Positions 19,359-29,300 of a DNA stretch of 64,000 nt are shown piece by piece; position 1 is the stretch's first letter, and each line of letters opens with the position of its first letter. A program made the translations under genes and the position numbers. The notes beneath the pieces are model-generated. The model ran no database searches and was not told where the DNA came from. It saw nothing but the letters and a program-made list of their open reading frames with translations. Origin of the DNA: Paradesertivirga mongoliensis (GTDB lineage: Bacteria > Bacteroidota > Bacteroidia > Sphingobacteriales > Sphingobacteriaceae); NCBI RefSeq assembly GCF_024436395.1, contig NZ_JAFMZO010000003.1, positions 917,387 through 981,386 on the forward strand, written 5' to 3'.

Positions 19359-20851
19359 TTAATTCTGTTTATCCAGTTGCTTGTAATTCTCAATTCCCTC
19401 ATAAAATTTGGCCCAAACCGATATCATAAACCGGGTATTGTACTTGTCATGCAGGGTAGATATCATCTCCTTGGCATCAGGGAAACGTTCCTCATCAAAT
19501 GACTGGCTTCCCCATTCTGCTTCCTTCCAATAAGACCAGTCCAGCACAATATTATCTAAGGGAACTTGCTTTTCCCTGAACGTCTTCACAGTTTCCAGGA
19601 TCTCATCTTGGGATTTGTATCGTTCCCGGCTTTGCCATAAACCCATAGCCCAACTGGGCATCATTGTCGCCTTTCCGGTAAGCCTACGATAGCCGCTGAT
19701 CACTTCATCTGCATTCTTACCATAAACGAAGTAGTAATCTATGTTATCACCTGCTTCTGAGGCAAAAGCAAAATCATTCTTCAAATTAGAGGGAACAGGA
19801 CTTAAAAAGTTAAGCGCGATATAACATTCGGTACCGTCTGGAATCCATTCAATTTTTATCTTGTACCTTTTACCCTGGATCAGATCCTGGTCAATTGTTG
19901 CTGTAGCAGGGTTCCAACCTTGCCTCCATCTGTCGGCAACTAAATTTTCATCTATCCAAACTTTCACATACCCTCCATATTTCAGTTTGAACTGATGAAG
20001 TCCGCTTTTTGCAGGCTCGAAGCTACCCTCCCAGATTACTTTACTTTTGTCCAGCTTTACTCCCTCGGGGAAGTTCTTCTGGTCATTCAAAAATGAATAT
20101 TCAATCTTGCTTTCAGGCCGCTGAAAGAACACTTCATCCTGATTATCTCTATTTAGATAAGTAGCGGTCAACCAACCTCTTTCTCCCTCCCTGGAATATA
20201 ACTTCAAGGCCGACAAAGGCTGATAAGACCTGATATCCCCGACCTTTGTTATAGAATAATGTCCCAAAGAATGCCATAGTTTCTGCTGCTGAGAACGAAG
20301 GGAACAGCCACCTCCGTGTTGTTCTGAGCAAGCAGCACCTGCCTGCCCTTGTAGTTCATTATTCCTTCCTGATGTTGTCCCAGACCGTAAAAGGCCTCGT
20401 TTTGCGAAGATTCGAATACCTGCGTAAGCTTATAAAAGGAATCTCCGTCATACGAGTCTGGTTCAAAAGTACGCCCTGTTTCTTTCTCGGCAAGAATTGT
20501 ATTCCCTTTGTTTTCCAGGAATCTGACTCTACCTGTGCTTAAATCTACTATCGCATTAATTGCTCCGGTCTTCACAATAGCTTCATTACCGAAAACCGAA
20601 GCTGACCATTTGCCACTTCTTTTCAGCGTATCGATTACACTCAAACTAGCAGATTGACGGAAGTCCTTTTCAGGATCAGCTGTTACCCTTATTATCCTAT
20701 CTGAAATCACCCGGAGGCGAACTGTCGCCCCTCCCTGTTTTGGATTTACAATTATTCCGTCGCTGATATTAACAACATTCTGGGCCTGAACCTGAACACC
20801 TCCGCAGAAGATCAGACAAAGTAAGAAACTGTAAATTATCTTTTTGTACAT
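19359..20851 (-). pseudogene. GH31 glycosidase with PA14 insert, frameshifted and truncated
   Basis: An exported GH31 enzyme broken twice. The first frame (20249-20851) has a signal peptide (CLIFCGGVQVQAQ), a mutarotase-like domain and GLGQHQEGIMNYKGRQVLL, and ends after SSRNYGILWD. The next frame (19359-20267) resumes with YSITKVGDIRSYQPLSALKL. Restoring one lost A near 20259 joins them as ILWDNYSITK. A PA14-like domain (WEGSFEPAKSGLHQFKLKYG) and the barrel start (MMPSWAMGLWQSRERYKSQD) follow. The frame then ends soon after FMISVWAKFYEGIE, before the nucleophile motif, so the catalytic half of the barrel is gone. The truncation end faces the scarred region around 19 kb. The product cannot be an active glycosidase. 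Confidence 0.9.
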
Positions 20852-21537
20852 AATTGTTTAAATTTTAGTGTATGCATTAACGTCAGGAAGCGGCTTAGTT
20901 TTATTGGATAAGACAGGCCACTGAGTCTGCTAAACTAAGGCAATGGCCCCAAGCTAGGGAGTGTTAATGTTTATAGAAAGGAAATTTTTGTTAACCTGGT
21001 TAAACGGAGAAAGAAGAAGAGAGAAACGGACGAAACTAACGACTCCTTAGGATGAGAGGGCCTTTTTTATTGGATTACCAAAAGCTTTTAATTGAAGCTA
21101 TGTAATGCTATCCTGAAGGGAATATTCAAACGATTGACATCGATTGCTGCGTTTCTAGCAATCGACCATATTCATTCCGGAGAACAAATTAATGCTGGTA
21201 ATCGCTTTATCCATACCAGAATATTGCCAATTGCCAAGAGAGTGTCCACCTCACAATCATAAACCAATTGTAAAACCAAAGCCTTTTTATATTTCGGTCC
21301 GCCTAAAACATTAATCTATCCTTAAATATGTAACAACATCGCTAAACCCTAACAATCTCGAACTTTAACACAATTGATAACCCAGAGCACGCGCTGCTCA
21401 CCATTAACTTAAAACATTGACCTACTTATTTCATGAACTGGATAAGTTATATAGCGCATTTAACTTCTCCACCAACTATCCGCAGGTACACGCCTGTTTA
21501 ATTAAGAATTTCCGAAGCGAAACGGAAGGCGACTCAT
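20852..21537. other. Intergenic region without recognisable genes
   Basis: Roughly 690 bp between the broken GH31 and the DUF1016 fragment. Both strands are interrupted by frequent stops. Only the last 100 bp may be a decayed upstream part of the DUF1016 frame. Nothing else can be supported. Confidence 0.5.
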
Positions 21538-21807
21538 AACTTTCAGCAAACCTTGGCATCATCGCAGTCTGATTTAGCACAGAAAGCGTTAAGAGACCCT
21601 TATAATTTCGATTTCCTTACTTTTACCGATACATTTAACGAACGTGAACTAGAAGCCGGGTTAGTTGGACATATTGAAAAGTTTCTACTGGAATTAGGTA
21701 GCGGCTTTGCTTTTGTAGGGCGCCAATATCCTGATGCAATAGACATGCTTGTTATTCAATATTCTCCTAAATATTGTTTAGCCTCCTCCAGTTCGGAAAT
21801 TCTTTAG
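21538..21807 (+). pseudogene. DUF1016 (YhcG-like PD-(D/E)XK nuclease) fragment
   Basis: The plus-strand frame reads NFQQTLASSQSDLAQKALRD, PYNFDFLTFTDTFNERELEA and KFLLELGSGFAFVGRQY, the conserved central part of DUF1016 proteins, members of the PD-(D/E)XK nuclease superfamily. Homology stops directly after VGRQY, where the family continues with the catalytic DFYIDLLF-type segment. The N-terminal half is absent as well. The 3' end of the open frame overlaps the last 41 bp of the convergent PL10 gene, so the frame end is simply antisense to that gene. This is a leftover of a mobile or defence-associated gene, not a functional one. Confidence 0.85.
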
Positions 21808-22831
21808 TAATCAATTTCTCAGGCCATATACCATACCAGGAATACCCCACCCGCCGTTCATACTCAATTTCGGAGATCCGTTTTCTTAAGATTTCTGTCC
21901 TATCGCTAAAAATGGGTTCTTGAGTTTTCAAATCATAAAACCTGGCCCAAAATACGTTTGCAGGATCTTCGACCAGTATCAGGTCAAACCCCTTAGGCAA
22001 GTTAGTATCTTCAACCCTTTTTGTATTAAATCCAACGATCTTTACCTCATCAAACCATTTAACAGCAGCTATTATGGCTGTTTTTATTTCATCTGATGGA
22101 TTTTTTATACGCATAAGGAAACGCGCTATCCCAACAGATTCCGAACTGGTTATAGAAACTGGTTCAAATGCACGAGCCTTTGCGGGCGTCAGTGTTTTTT
22201 CATCATATTGAGAACCCCATGCTGTCAGTTTACCTCCGACCGTAATTTGAGACTTAACTATACAGGTAAGTGCTTTAGATATAGCGGCGTTAGCCTTTTT
22301 TATGTAAGCATCTTCAAAAACGCTGTAATCGCCTTTGTTTTCCGCAATATCCTGCAGGATATTGAGAATATTCACCATCGCGTCGTCATTAAAGGTGACT
22401 TGAGCCCGATATAACCGCTTGTCAGGGTAATACTGAGGCCAGCCTCCGTTTTCATACTGTGCGGCGAAGATAAAATCTATACCTTTCTGGGCTGCCTGGA
22501 AATACTTTTCATTCCCCGTTAATTTAAATGCGCTGATCAGGTAACGAATTTCTCTACTCGTTGCTTTGTTATCAAAAGTGCCATCATTTTCATTAACCGT
22601 TGAACGGATCTGCTGAAGTTGCTCCCTGGATATTTTGTTCTCATAGATAATTTTCTTTTCGTTTATCGCCTTTGGCCAGCCACCACTTGAGCGCTGGTAA
22701 ATTAGCATCCGCTCAGCGATGGAATCAATAGTCTGAGCTTTGGAGTCAGAAATAAAAATAAGAGATAAAAAAACTAAGAGAGCACCCGCTTTGGCTTTAC
22801 ATAGCCCACTAAAACTTTTGAAATAAATCAT
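21767..22831 (-). CDS. Pectate lyase, PL10 family
   Basis: An exported PL10 pectate lyase that cleaves homogalacturonan by calcium-dependent beta-elimination. The start at 22831 (MIYFKSFSGLCKAKAG) is preferred over one 12 codons upstream because it leads directly into the signal segment ALLVFLSLIFISDSKAQ. The (alpha/alpha) toroid domain shows RMLIYQRSSGGWPKAINEKK, AQYENGGWPQYYPDKRLYRA, VTFNDDAMVNILNIL, KLTAWGSQYDEKTLTPAKAR, AFEPVSITSSES and YSWYGIWPEKL, all family-typical, including the Asp- and Arg-bearing active-site segments. Length (about 354 residues) is normal for a single-domain enzyme. It is the last gene of the SusC-SusD-SGBP operon, separated from the gene before it by a strong hairpin (22867-22904). 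Confidence 0.93.
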   Translation of the reverse strand: MIYFKSFSGLCKAKAGALLVFLSLIFISDSKAQTIDSIAERMLIYQRSSGGWPKAINEKKIIYENKISREQLQQIRSTVNENDGTFDNKATSREIRYLISAFKLTGNEKYFQAAQKGIDFIFAAQYENGGWPQYYPDKRLYRAQVTFNDDAMVNILNILQDIAENKGDYSVFEDAYIKKANAAISKALTCIVKSQITVGGKLTAWGSQYDEKTLTPAKARAFEPVSITSSESVGIARFLMRIKNPSDEIKTAIIAAVKWFDEVKIVGFNTKRVEDTNLPKGFDLILVEDPANVFWARFYDLKTQEPIFSDRTEILRKRISEIEYERRVGYSWYGIWPEKLITKEFPNWRRLNNI

Positions 22832-22866
22832 TATACTATTATTGTTTAATACTAAGTAACATAACA

Positions 22867-22904
22867 AGTAAGAGAAGCCTCAGGTAAACCAGGCCTCTCT
22901 TACT
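22867..22904 (-). promoter_or_regulatory. Strong intercistronic stem-loop before PL10
   Basis: AGTAAGAGAAGCCT (22867-22880) pairs with AGGCCTCTCTTACT (22891-22904) around a 10-base loop, 14 bp with a single imperfect pair. No T tract follows on the minus strand, so it is more likely an mRNA-stabilising or processing hairpin, or a weak attenuator, than a full terminator. Confidence 0.65.
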
Positions 22905-22981
22905 GCCAACTAACCAATTTAGAAGCAATTATATTTTGAGTGATTAACTATAAGGAACCGTTCTTAGGGGCAACTATTTAT

Positions 22982-24565
22982 TTACAGTCGCCACCGTGGA
23001 TCGCCTGCGGTAGATTTCCCTGCGAAGTTAGCATCCCTGATACGAAAATTTCCAGTTGCTGGGCTTGTAAACAGCGCAGTACTCGTATCTGCATAATCAA
23101 TGATATTCGGAATAGGGCCGCCGGAAGTAATTATAAAGTCGTTTGTTTTATAATTATTAGCGGAAACCACGTTTGTACCTCCGTAACGAATACCTCTACC
23201 GGTGTTTAACGGCGACAGTGTTTTAGCCAGGATATTATTTTTAAAGCTAAATGTTCCTATGGTTTGAGCATTGTAGTCAATAAAGTATCGCCCATCTCCG
23301 ACCACGTTGTAAAAAGTATTGTTCTCAATAACCACCGACGCTGACGGCGCTGCGTTATGCAAAATAAATCCATATCCAATTTTATGGAATGTGCTGTTTG
23401 TTATTGAAATATTATTGACCTTGCCGGTAGCTACGTTGCTATGAATAAATGCATAAGTTCCGTTGGCATTGTTGTCACCTGTGTCGAACACAGTACAGTT
23501 GTTGACTGTGAACTTGCCAATAGTAATAACGTTTGTGCTTTGTAGCCTCATCGGGGTATTTACAAAATTCCTAATGATACAATTTTCGAAAATAATTTCG
23601 TCCGTTGTTGAAGCCATGCTTTGATTGAAAATGTAATTGCGCTTAGTCAGTCCGGCATCATTCTGATATCCTGTAATATCCAGATTTTCAAATTTAATAG
23701 TCTTATTTGAGGCGGCCAAATTTATCCCGTTAAACGCAAGAATGGGTTTTATTGGACCGGGTTGTCCCCAGATCGTAATACCCACACCGGCAGGAAGGTT
23801 TATCAGATTATCTGTATTATACTTTGCTCCCTGTAATAAAACAAACATCTTACCGTCTGACGCAGTCGAAATCATAGTGGCAAGGTCGTCTGTAGTTCCC
23901 ACTATAACCACATTCGGGCCTGTGGGAAGATCCTGATTGGTCTTGAAAGATTGTGAACCTCTCACTGCCGTGTTATTATGGATTACTGCAGAATAGTTTG
24001 TCTCCGGTGTCAGACCAGTAATAGCCTTTTCACCAGCTAACTTCTCGCTCGCTGATATATCATATCTGGTAGTACCAATCATAAAGTGTGTTACTTCATT
24101 AGGTACAGACCATTTTAGAGTTACACTATTTTTTGTAATGTCTGCCGAAGCTACAGGAAGCATAATTTGTTCGGCCTCTGTTGTAAAGATTGCAGTTACC
24201 CATTTAGAATCCTCTATACCTTCTTTAGCTCCTTTAACCCGAACAGAATGTTGAGTAGCGCCATTGAGACCAGAAATTGTGTAGGGAACCTGATCGAAAG
24301 TTATACCTGTAAATGTCTTTAAGGGCGAGCCGGAGAAATCGGTATTTTGAAAAAGCTCAACGGTATAAGAACTTGCGTTCGCCATTGCTTTCCACGTTAA
24401 TTTCACTTCGGTTTTATTAACTACTTGCGCAGTAAGACCTGTAGGTGACAATACCTGATTTAATTCCAGAGTTGTTATTTCTTCAAGTACATCATCCTTA
24501 CAACCAGAGAAGCTGAGAATGCCGGTCAGCAGAGCTGTACCGATTAGGAATGTTTTTATGTTCAT
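22982..24565 (-). CDS. DUF4957/DUF5123 surface lipoprotein, probable pectin-binding protein
   Basis: A 527-residue lipoprotein (lipobox LSFSGC, Cys 22) in the SusE/SusF position directly after SusD. It contains two fibronectin-III-like domains (LSPTGLTAQVVNKTEVKLTW, about 40-130; LPVASADITKNSVTLKWSVP, about 135-210). These are followed by a right-handed parallel beta-helix (about 215-450) with NITIS/ENNTFYNVVGDGR-type rungs, the DUF4957 and DUF5123 arrangement, which ends in NFRIRDANFAGKSTAGDPRW. Such proteins are regularly encoded in pectin loci beside PL1/PL10 lyases and are taken to be surface glycan-binding proteins; some may be lyase-like. No classical PL1 catalytic Arg motif is visible, so binding rather than cleavage is the more likely role. 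It starts 16 bp after the SusD stop. Confidence 0.85.
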   Translation of the reverse strand: MNIKTFLIGTALLTGILSFSGCKDDVLEEITTLELNQVLSPTGLTAQVVNKTEVKLTWKAMANASSYTVELFQNTDFSGSPLKTFTGITFDQVPYTISGLNGATQHSVRVKGAKEGIEDSKWVTAIFTTEAEQIMLPVASADITKNSVTLKWSVPNEVTHFMIGTTRYDISASEKLAGEKAITGLTPETNYSAVIHNNTAVRGSQSFKTNQDLPTGPNVVIVGTTDDLATMISTASDGKMFVLLQGAKYNTDNLINLPAGVGITIWGQPGPIKPILAFNGINLAASNKTIKFENLDITGYQNDAGLTKRNYIFNQSMASTTDEIIFENCIIRNFVNTPMRLQSTNVITIGKFTVNNCTVFDTGDNNANGTYAFIHSNVATGKVNNISITNSTFHKIGYGFILHNAAPSASVVIENNTFYNVVGDGRYFIDYNAQTIGTFSFKNNILAKTLSPLNTGRGIRYGGTNVVSANNYKTNDFIITSGGPIPNIIDYADTSTALFTSPATGNFRIRDANFAGKSTAGDPRWRL

Positions 24566-24581
24566 AACCTGTGAGATTATA

Positions 24582-26357
24582 TTATTTTAAATGATCATTA
24601 TTTATAAGGCCGTTTGAATTGTCAACGAAATATTGCCAAATGGGCCAAATTTGACGGGAGTTGGGGTCCTTTACATAAAGAGCATTCCAATAGGTAATCG
24701 GGTCATTGCTGGCTGATAAAGTCCAGGTCTTATTTGACGGGTACCCCAAAGCAACCCCTTGAGCGTCGGTTTCACCAAAATTCAGACCGTAGATCTGAAC
24801 GGTCTCACCGTCAGGAGCTGTTCTGTAGTAAATCCTAGCCGGTAAATTTGCGTATTTCCCTTCGCGCTTATCTAACTGTTCCAATTTTGTTTTAGCCTCG
24901 GCGAGTTTAACATTTAGTAAGTTCCAGCGAATCAGATCGGCTTTTCTTAACATTTCTCCGGTAAACTCAAGCGCACGCTCATTCACAATCGCATTGAAAA
25001 ACGCAGTCGGTGAAGCAATTGCTTGCGCCATAAACGCAGTAACTTTTTCCGGATTGTTAGGGAATGCTCTCTCGCGAACCAGTTTCAAATGTGGAGCGGC
25101 CGCAGAAGGTCCGTCTAATTCGTTAATCGCTTCGGCAGCCATTAAAAGTACATCAGAATAGCGCATGTACATCCAGTTTAAACCATCGTCATTAGTAGAA
25201 GTTACTCTGCGCTTCATCCACTCATAGCGGTACTTACCAAAGTACAGGCGGGACAATACGGATGGCACCTGTACACCGTTTGTCCACTCATAAGGCACGA
25301 TGGTTACATCGCGGCGCACGTCTCCCTGCTCATATTCGTATAGCATAATTGGATTTGGACCGTTTGCTCCACCACGGTTCTGACCGGTATATTTATCAAT
25401 AGTAGTATGTCTAACACCAAGGTCAAAAATCACCCTTCCCCGACCTTCGCTAAAAGGAATTTCCCACATAGATTCCTGTCCAGCCAAAAGAGATTCCTCA
25501 TTCAATCTCCTGAATGTAGTTTCGAAAGGCAATAACTTAAGAGTATTACTCTGAATTATCTCCAAGCATTCTTTTTTTGTGATCGCATACATCTTTTCTT
25601 TCGACAAGTCAGGGTCTGTACTCAAGCGGACGGTACCATCAAGTCTGAACCCGTAACCGCCGGCATACAGTGCAAGACGTGCGCGAAGGCCCTTTGCAAA
25701 GGCCTTATTGATATGCTCTACTGTAGATGTTACAGCGGTTTGATTCGGCCATGGCAATAAGGTAGCTGCTTCTTCCAGATCGGCTAAAAGCTGTTTGTAA
25801 ATAACGTCTCTGTCGGCCCGTGGCAAATAAAGCGTTTCTCCGGTGATGGGTTCAAAACGTGCCGGCACATCGCCCCATCCTTTTATTAAATCATTATACA
25901 ATACAGCCCGCAGGGTAAGAGCCTCGCCTAAGACCTGAGCCATTCTGGCATTGGTACTAACGTTGCCGTACTTTCTCAATCCCCGGATGGCTAAATTAGC
26001 CCGCTCAATACCTTCATAGAACTTTGCATAAGCATTGTTATCGGTATTCATATTAGTATTGTTAGCCGGGGTATTATAATTCGCCAGCTCTCCCCTTGCA
26101 TCGGTAGCCGTTTTTAAACTATTGTTCACCTCAACATCGGTATTAATACCGTAATGTGCAATGTAGCGACCTCTGTAAGAATTCGTTTCACCAAACGACT
26201 GTAGAATTCCGGCGAGTGTTCCTTCCGCCAAATCAGGTGTTGAGAAGATAACGGACTCATCTAGGGCCGATTTAGACGGCGCTTCAAGGGCATCTTTACA
26301 GCTGCTTATCGCCACCAGTCCTGTAAGTACCAGTGCTATATTTAAAAATTTCTTCAT
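24582..26357 (-). CDS. SusD/RagB family lipoprotein (pectin operon)
   Basis: A 591-residue SusD homologue when started at 26357 (MKKFLNIALVLTGLVA), which places the lipobox AISSC at residue 20. The upstream ATG adds only eight charged residues before the signal. Family landmarks are MAQVLGEALTLRAVLYNDLI, KGWGDVPARFEPI, WMYMRYSDVLLMAAEAINEL, NERALEFTGEMLRKADLIRW and the terminal RQIWPIWQ. It should form the surface lid of the SusC encoded immediately upstream (29 bp gap) and bind pectic oligosaccharides. The operon continues with the DUF4957 lipoprotein and PL10, which fixes the substrate class as homogalacturonan-containing pectin. Confidence 0.95.
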   Translation of the reverse strand: MKKFLNIALVLTGLVAISSCKDALEAPSKSALDESVIFSTPDLAEGTLAGILQSFGETNSYRGRYIAHYGINTDVEVNNSLKTATDARGELANYNTPANNTNMNTDNNAYAKFYEGIERANLAIRGLRKYGNVSTNARMAQVLGEALTLRAVLYNDLIKGWGDVPARFEPITGETLYLPRADRDVIYKQLLADLEEAATLLPWPNQTAVTSTVEHINKAFAKGLRARLALYAGGYGFRLDGTVRLSTDPDLSKEKMYAITKKECLEIIQSNTLKLLPFETTFRRLNEESLLAGQESMWEIPFSEGRGRVIFDLGVRHTTIDKYTGQNRGGANGPNPIMLYEYEQGDVRRDVTIVPYEWTNGVQVPSVLSRLYFGKYRYEWMKRRVTSTNDDGLNWMYMRYSDVLLMAAEAINELDGPSAAAPHLKLVRERAFPNNPEKVTAFMAQAIASPTAFFNAIVNERALEFTGEMLRKADLIRWNLLNVKLAEAKTKLEQLDKREGKYANLPARIYYRTAPDGETVQIYGLNFGETDAQGVALGYPSNKTWTLSASNDPITYWNALYVKDPNSRQIWPIWQYFVDNSNGLINNDHLK

Positions 26358-26385
26358 TTCCTTGTTTTTACAAATTTTCACTCGA

Positions 26386-29300
26386 TTAAAAATTGAGATT
26401 CACACCAAACATAAATGATCTGCTTCTCGGATATGCTGAATAGTCAACACCAGGTGTTTGGTGAGTTTGACGTCTTGTTGACACTTCAGGATCAAAACCA
26501 GAATAATTAGTCAGGCGGAACAAATTATAGCCGGAGGCATAAACCCTCATGTTGTTGGCTCTAAGCTTACCCAAAACAGATTTGGGAAGTGTATAGCCTA
26601 AGGTTAGTGTCCCAAGTCTTAAAAACGATCCATCTTCAACCGCCCAATCGCTTAATACATAACGGCTCATGTAGGGAGACCAAAGCGTTGTGTTCGTGTT
26701 CATGGCTTCGAGCTCTGCAGGGTCATTACTAATTGTACCATCTGCTCGAAGGTTAGTCCATCTGGAACCGCTCGCCATTTCACCAATCATGTTTCTGGAG
26801 CTGTATTTACTGGTTGACGTATACTCAATTTTATTGGCGTTGTAAATATCATTGCCATAACTCCAGTTAAAATATGCCCCCAAATCAAACTGGAATATCC
26901 TGGAGTTGATCGAAAAGCCTCCGGTATGCAGCGGATTGGCATTACCTATTATGGTTCTATCGGTCGCGTCGATTTTGTTATCTCCATTAAGATCCTGCAA
27001 TTTCATCGATCCGGGACGGATAGTACCGACTACTGCACTAGCGGTTGGTATATCGCCTTTTAACACCCAAGTATTTCCGGTGTTGCTGGCAAAATCTGAG
27101 ACTTCGTAACGTCCGGCACTTTTGTACCCATATATTCCACCGATTGGCGAACCTACTTCAACAAGATAATCAATTCCGACTTCCGTAGAGGCCCAGCCAG
27201 AGCTAGCCGAATATTTTACACCACCCAAATCCATAACCTTATTCTTATTTGCGCTTATGTTCGCGTTCAAACTGAGGTCAAAGTTCTTTTTCCTGAGGGC
27301 ATTCCAGTTCAGAGTCAGCTCAACTCCTTTATTTCGGGTTTCCCCAATATTTCTAAACTGAATATCATAACCCGTTCCACCTACCGGGAATGGAATCAGT
27401 AAATTTTTTGTATTGTTTCGGTACGTTTCTACGGTACCTGTCACTCTAGAATCAAATATCGCAAAATCCAATCCCAGGTTACGGGATATAGTAGTCTCCC
27501 ATTGCAACTCAGCATTTGCCATCGTTTTTGACGGAGCCCAAAAGCTGTTGGTGCCGTTAACCCAGGAAGTAGTAGCATTCGCGAAAGGCTGTCTGATTAC
27601 TCCTGATGGAATTGCATTGTTACCGGCCTCGCCATAACTCGCTCTTAATTTCAGGTCGCTAAGCCATGATCTGGTTCCTTCCATAAAGTCCTCAGCAGAA
27701 ATCCTCCATCCACCCGAAAATGCAGGGAAATAGCCTAGTCTGTTTCCTTCGGCAAACTTTGATGAGCCGTCGGCCCGAAAAGAAGCACTTAATAAGTATT
27801 TTCCTTTGTAATCATAATTGGCTCTGCTAAAGAATGAAAGCAAAGTATTGTCGTCGGACTGGTTATTGTCAATCGAATAAGGAGATTTTCCGAATGTTGA
27901 AAAATTACGAGCCTGCTGAAAACTCATCCATTCCGGAAAACCGTGAACCACAGTAGTAAGAACCCCGCCCTGAGTTTTCACATACTCGTGCCCCAGTAAC
28001 AGAGTTAGATTATGGTCGCTACTCAAGAAGCTCTTGAAATCATAATTCAAGGTATTGGTATTTCTTAAGGTGTTTCTTGTAGTATTCGCGAAAATAATTC
28101 CCGGAAGGCCTTGGAATTCGGCGGCAGGGGTATTATTGACATAATAGGTTGTAGCACCGTAAAAACGGTCTTGATCATTTCTGAAGTTATCATAACCTAT
28201 TTCGGAGCGAAGGCGAAACCCTTTAAATAGTTCGTAGGTTACTGCGCCATTCAAATTGAAGGTTTTGCGCCGACCGAACTGGTCGTTGTCTGCGATCGAT
28301 ACTAGAGGACTAAATAAATTAAAATCAGGATCAGTATCTGTTGAAGAGGTTAGACCCGCTACAGGGAAAGGCGGATAGATCATAGCCGACTTCAAACGAG
28401 AATCCGAAGAAGACTTTTCATTCTGCTCGTTGACACCGCTTCCCTCGGTCTTTGCATCCGCATAGCGGGCGTTTAGATCTAAAGTTAGTCGATCAAACAA
28501 CTTCTGATTTAGCTTAAAGTTTATGTTTTGTCGTTCAAAAGCCGAGCCTTGCATAATAGCTTTGTCTTTCACTAAGCTGTGGCTTACTGTAAATTTTGTC
28601 TTTTCGCCGCCGCCGCTGATACTTAGGTTTTGGTTAAATGTTGTACCGGTACGACCAAACACCAGATTCTGCCAGTCATTTGCCTGAACATTTGAATACA
28701 ATCCTATATCCTGATAGTTACCGAAATATTTTGTGTAATCGTCAATGCTATTGTCTAATAGTGCTCTCTCATATTGCCAGGTAGCGTAATCGAGAGGCGA
28801 TAAAACATCCAGTTTGTTAGCAAGCTTGCGAACTCCGGTAAAAGCGTCATAACTGATAGTGGTTGTGCCGGTTTTGCTGTTCTTTGTTGTAACCAAAACT
28901 ACACCGTTAGCGCCTCTGGCTCCATAAATTGCTGTTGATGAAGCGTCCTTAAGAATGCTGATAGACTCAATATCTCCCGGAGCAATATCGGATATCGAAT
29001 TTGCGGGAAAACCGTCGATGATATAAAGAGGTTCATTGCTCTGGGTAATCGATCCTCCCCCCCGCACTCTTACGGTCATTTCGGCATCAGGAGAGCCTTC
29101 AGTCGCTGAAATGCTTACACCCGCGACCCGTCCTTTAATTGCTTCTAAAGCCGATGACACGGGAGCAGCTTTAATCACGTCCGCGTCTACTGTAGCAACT
29201 GAACCGGTTAGATCTTTCCGTAGAACGCTACCATAACCAATAACTACAACTTCATTCAATTTGGTGACCTCTTCTTCTAACTTTACATTTAGCTGCGTTT

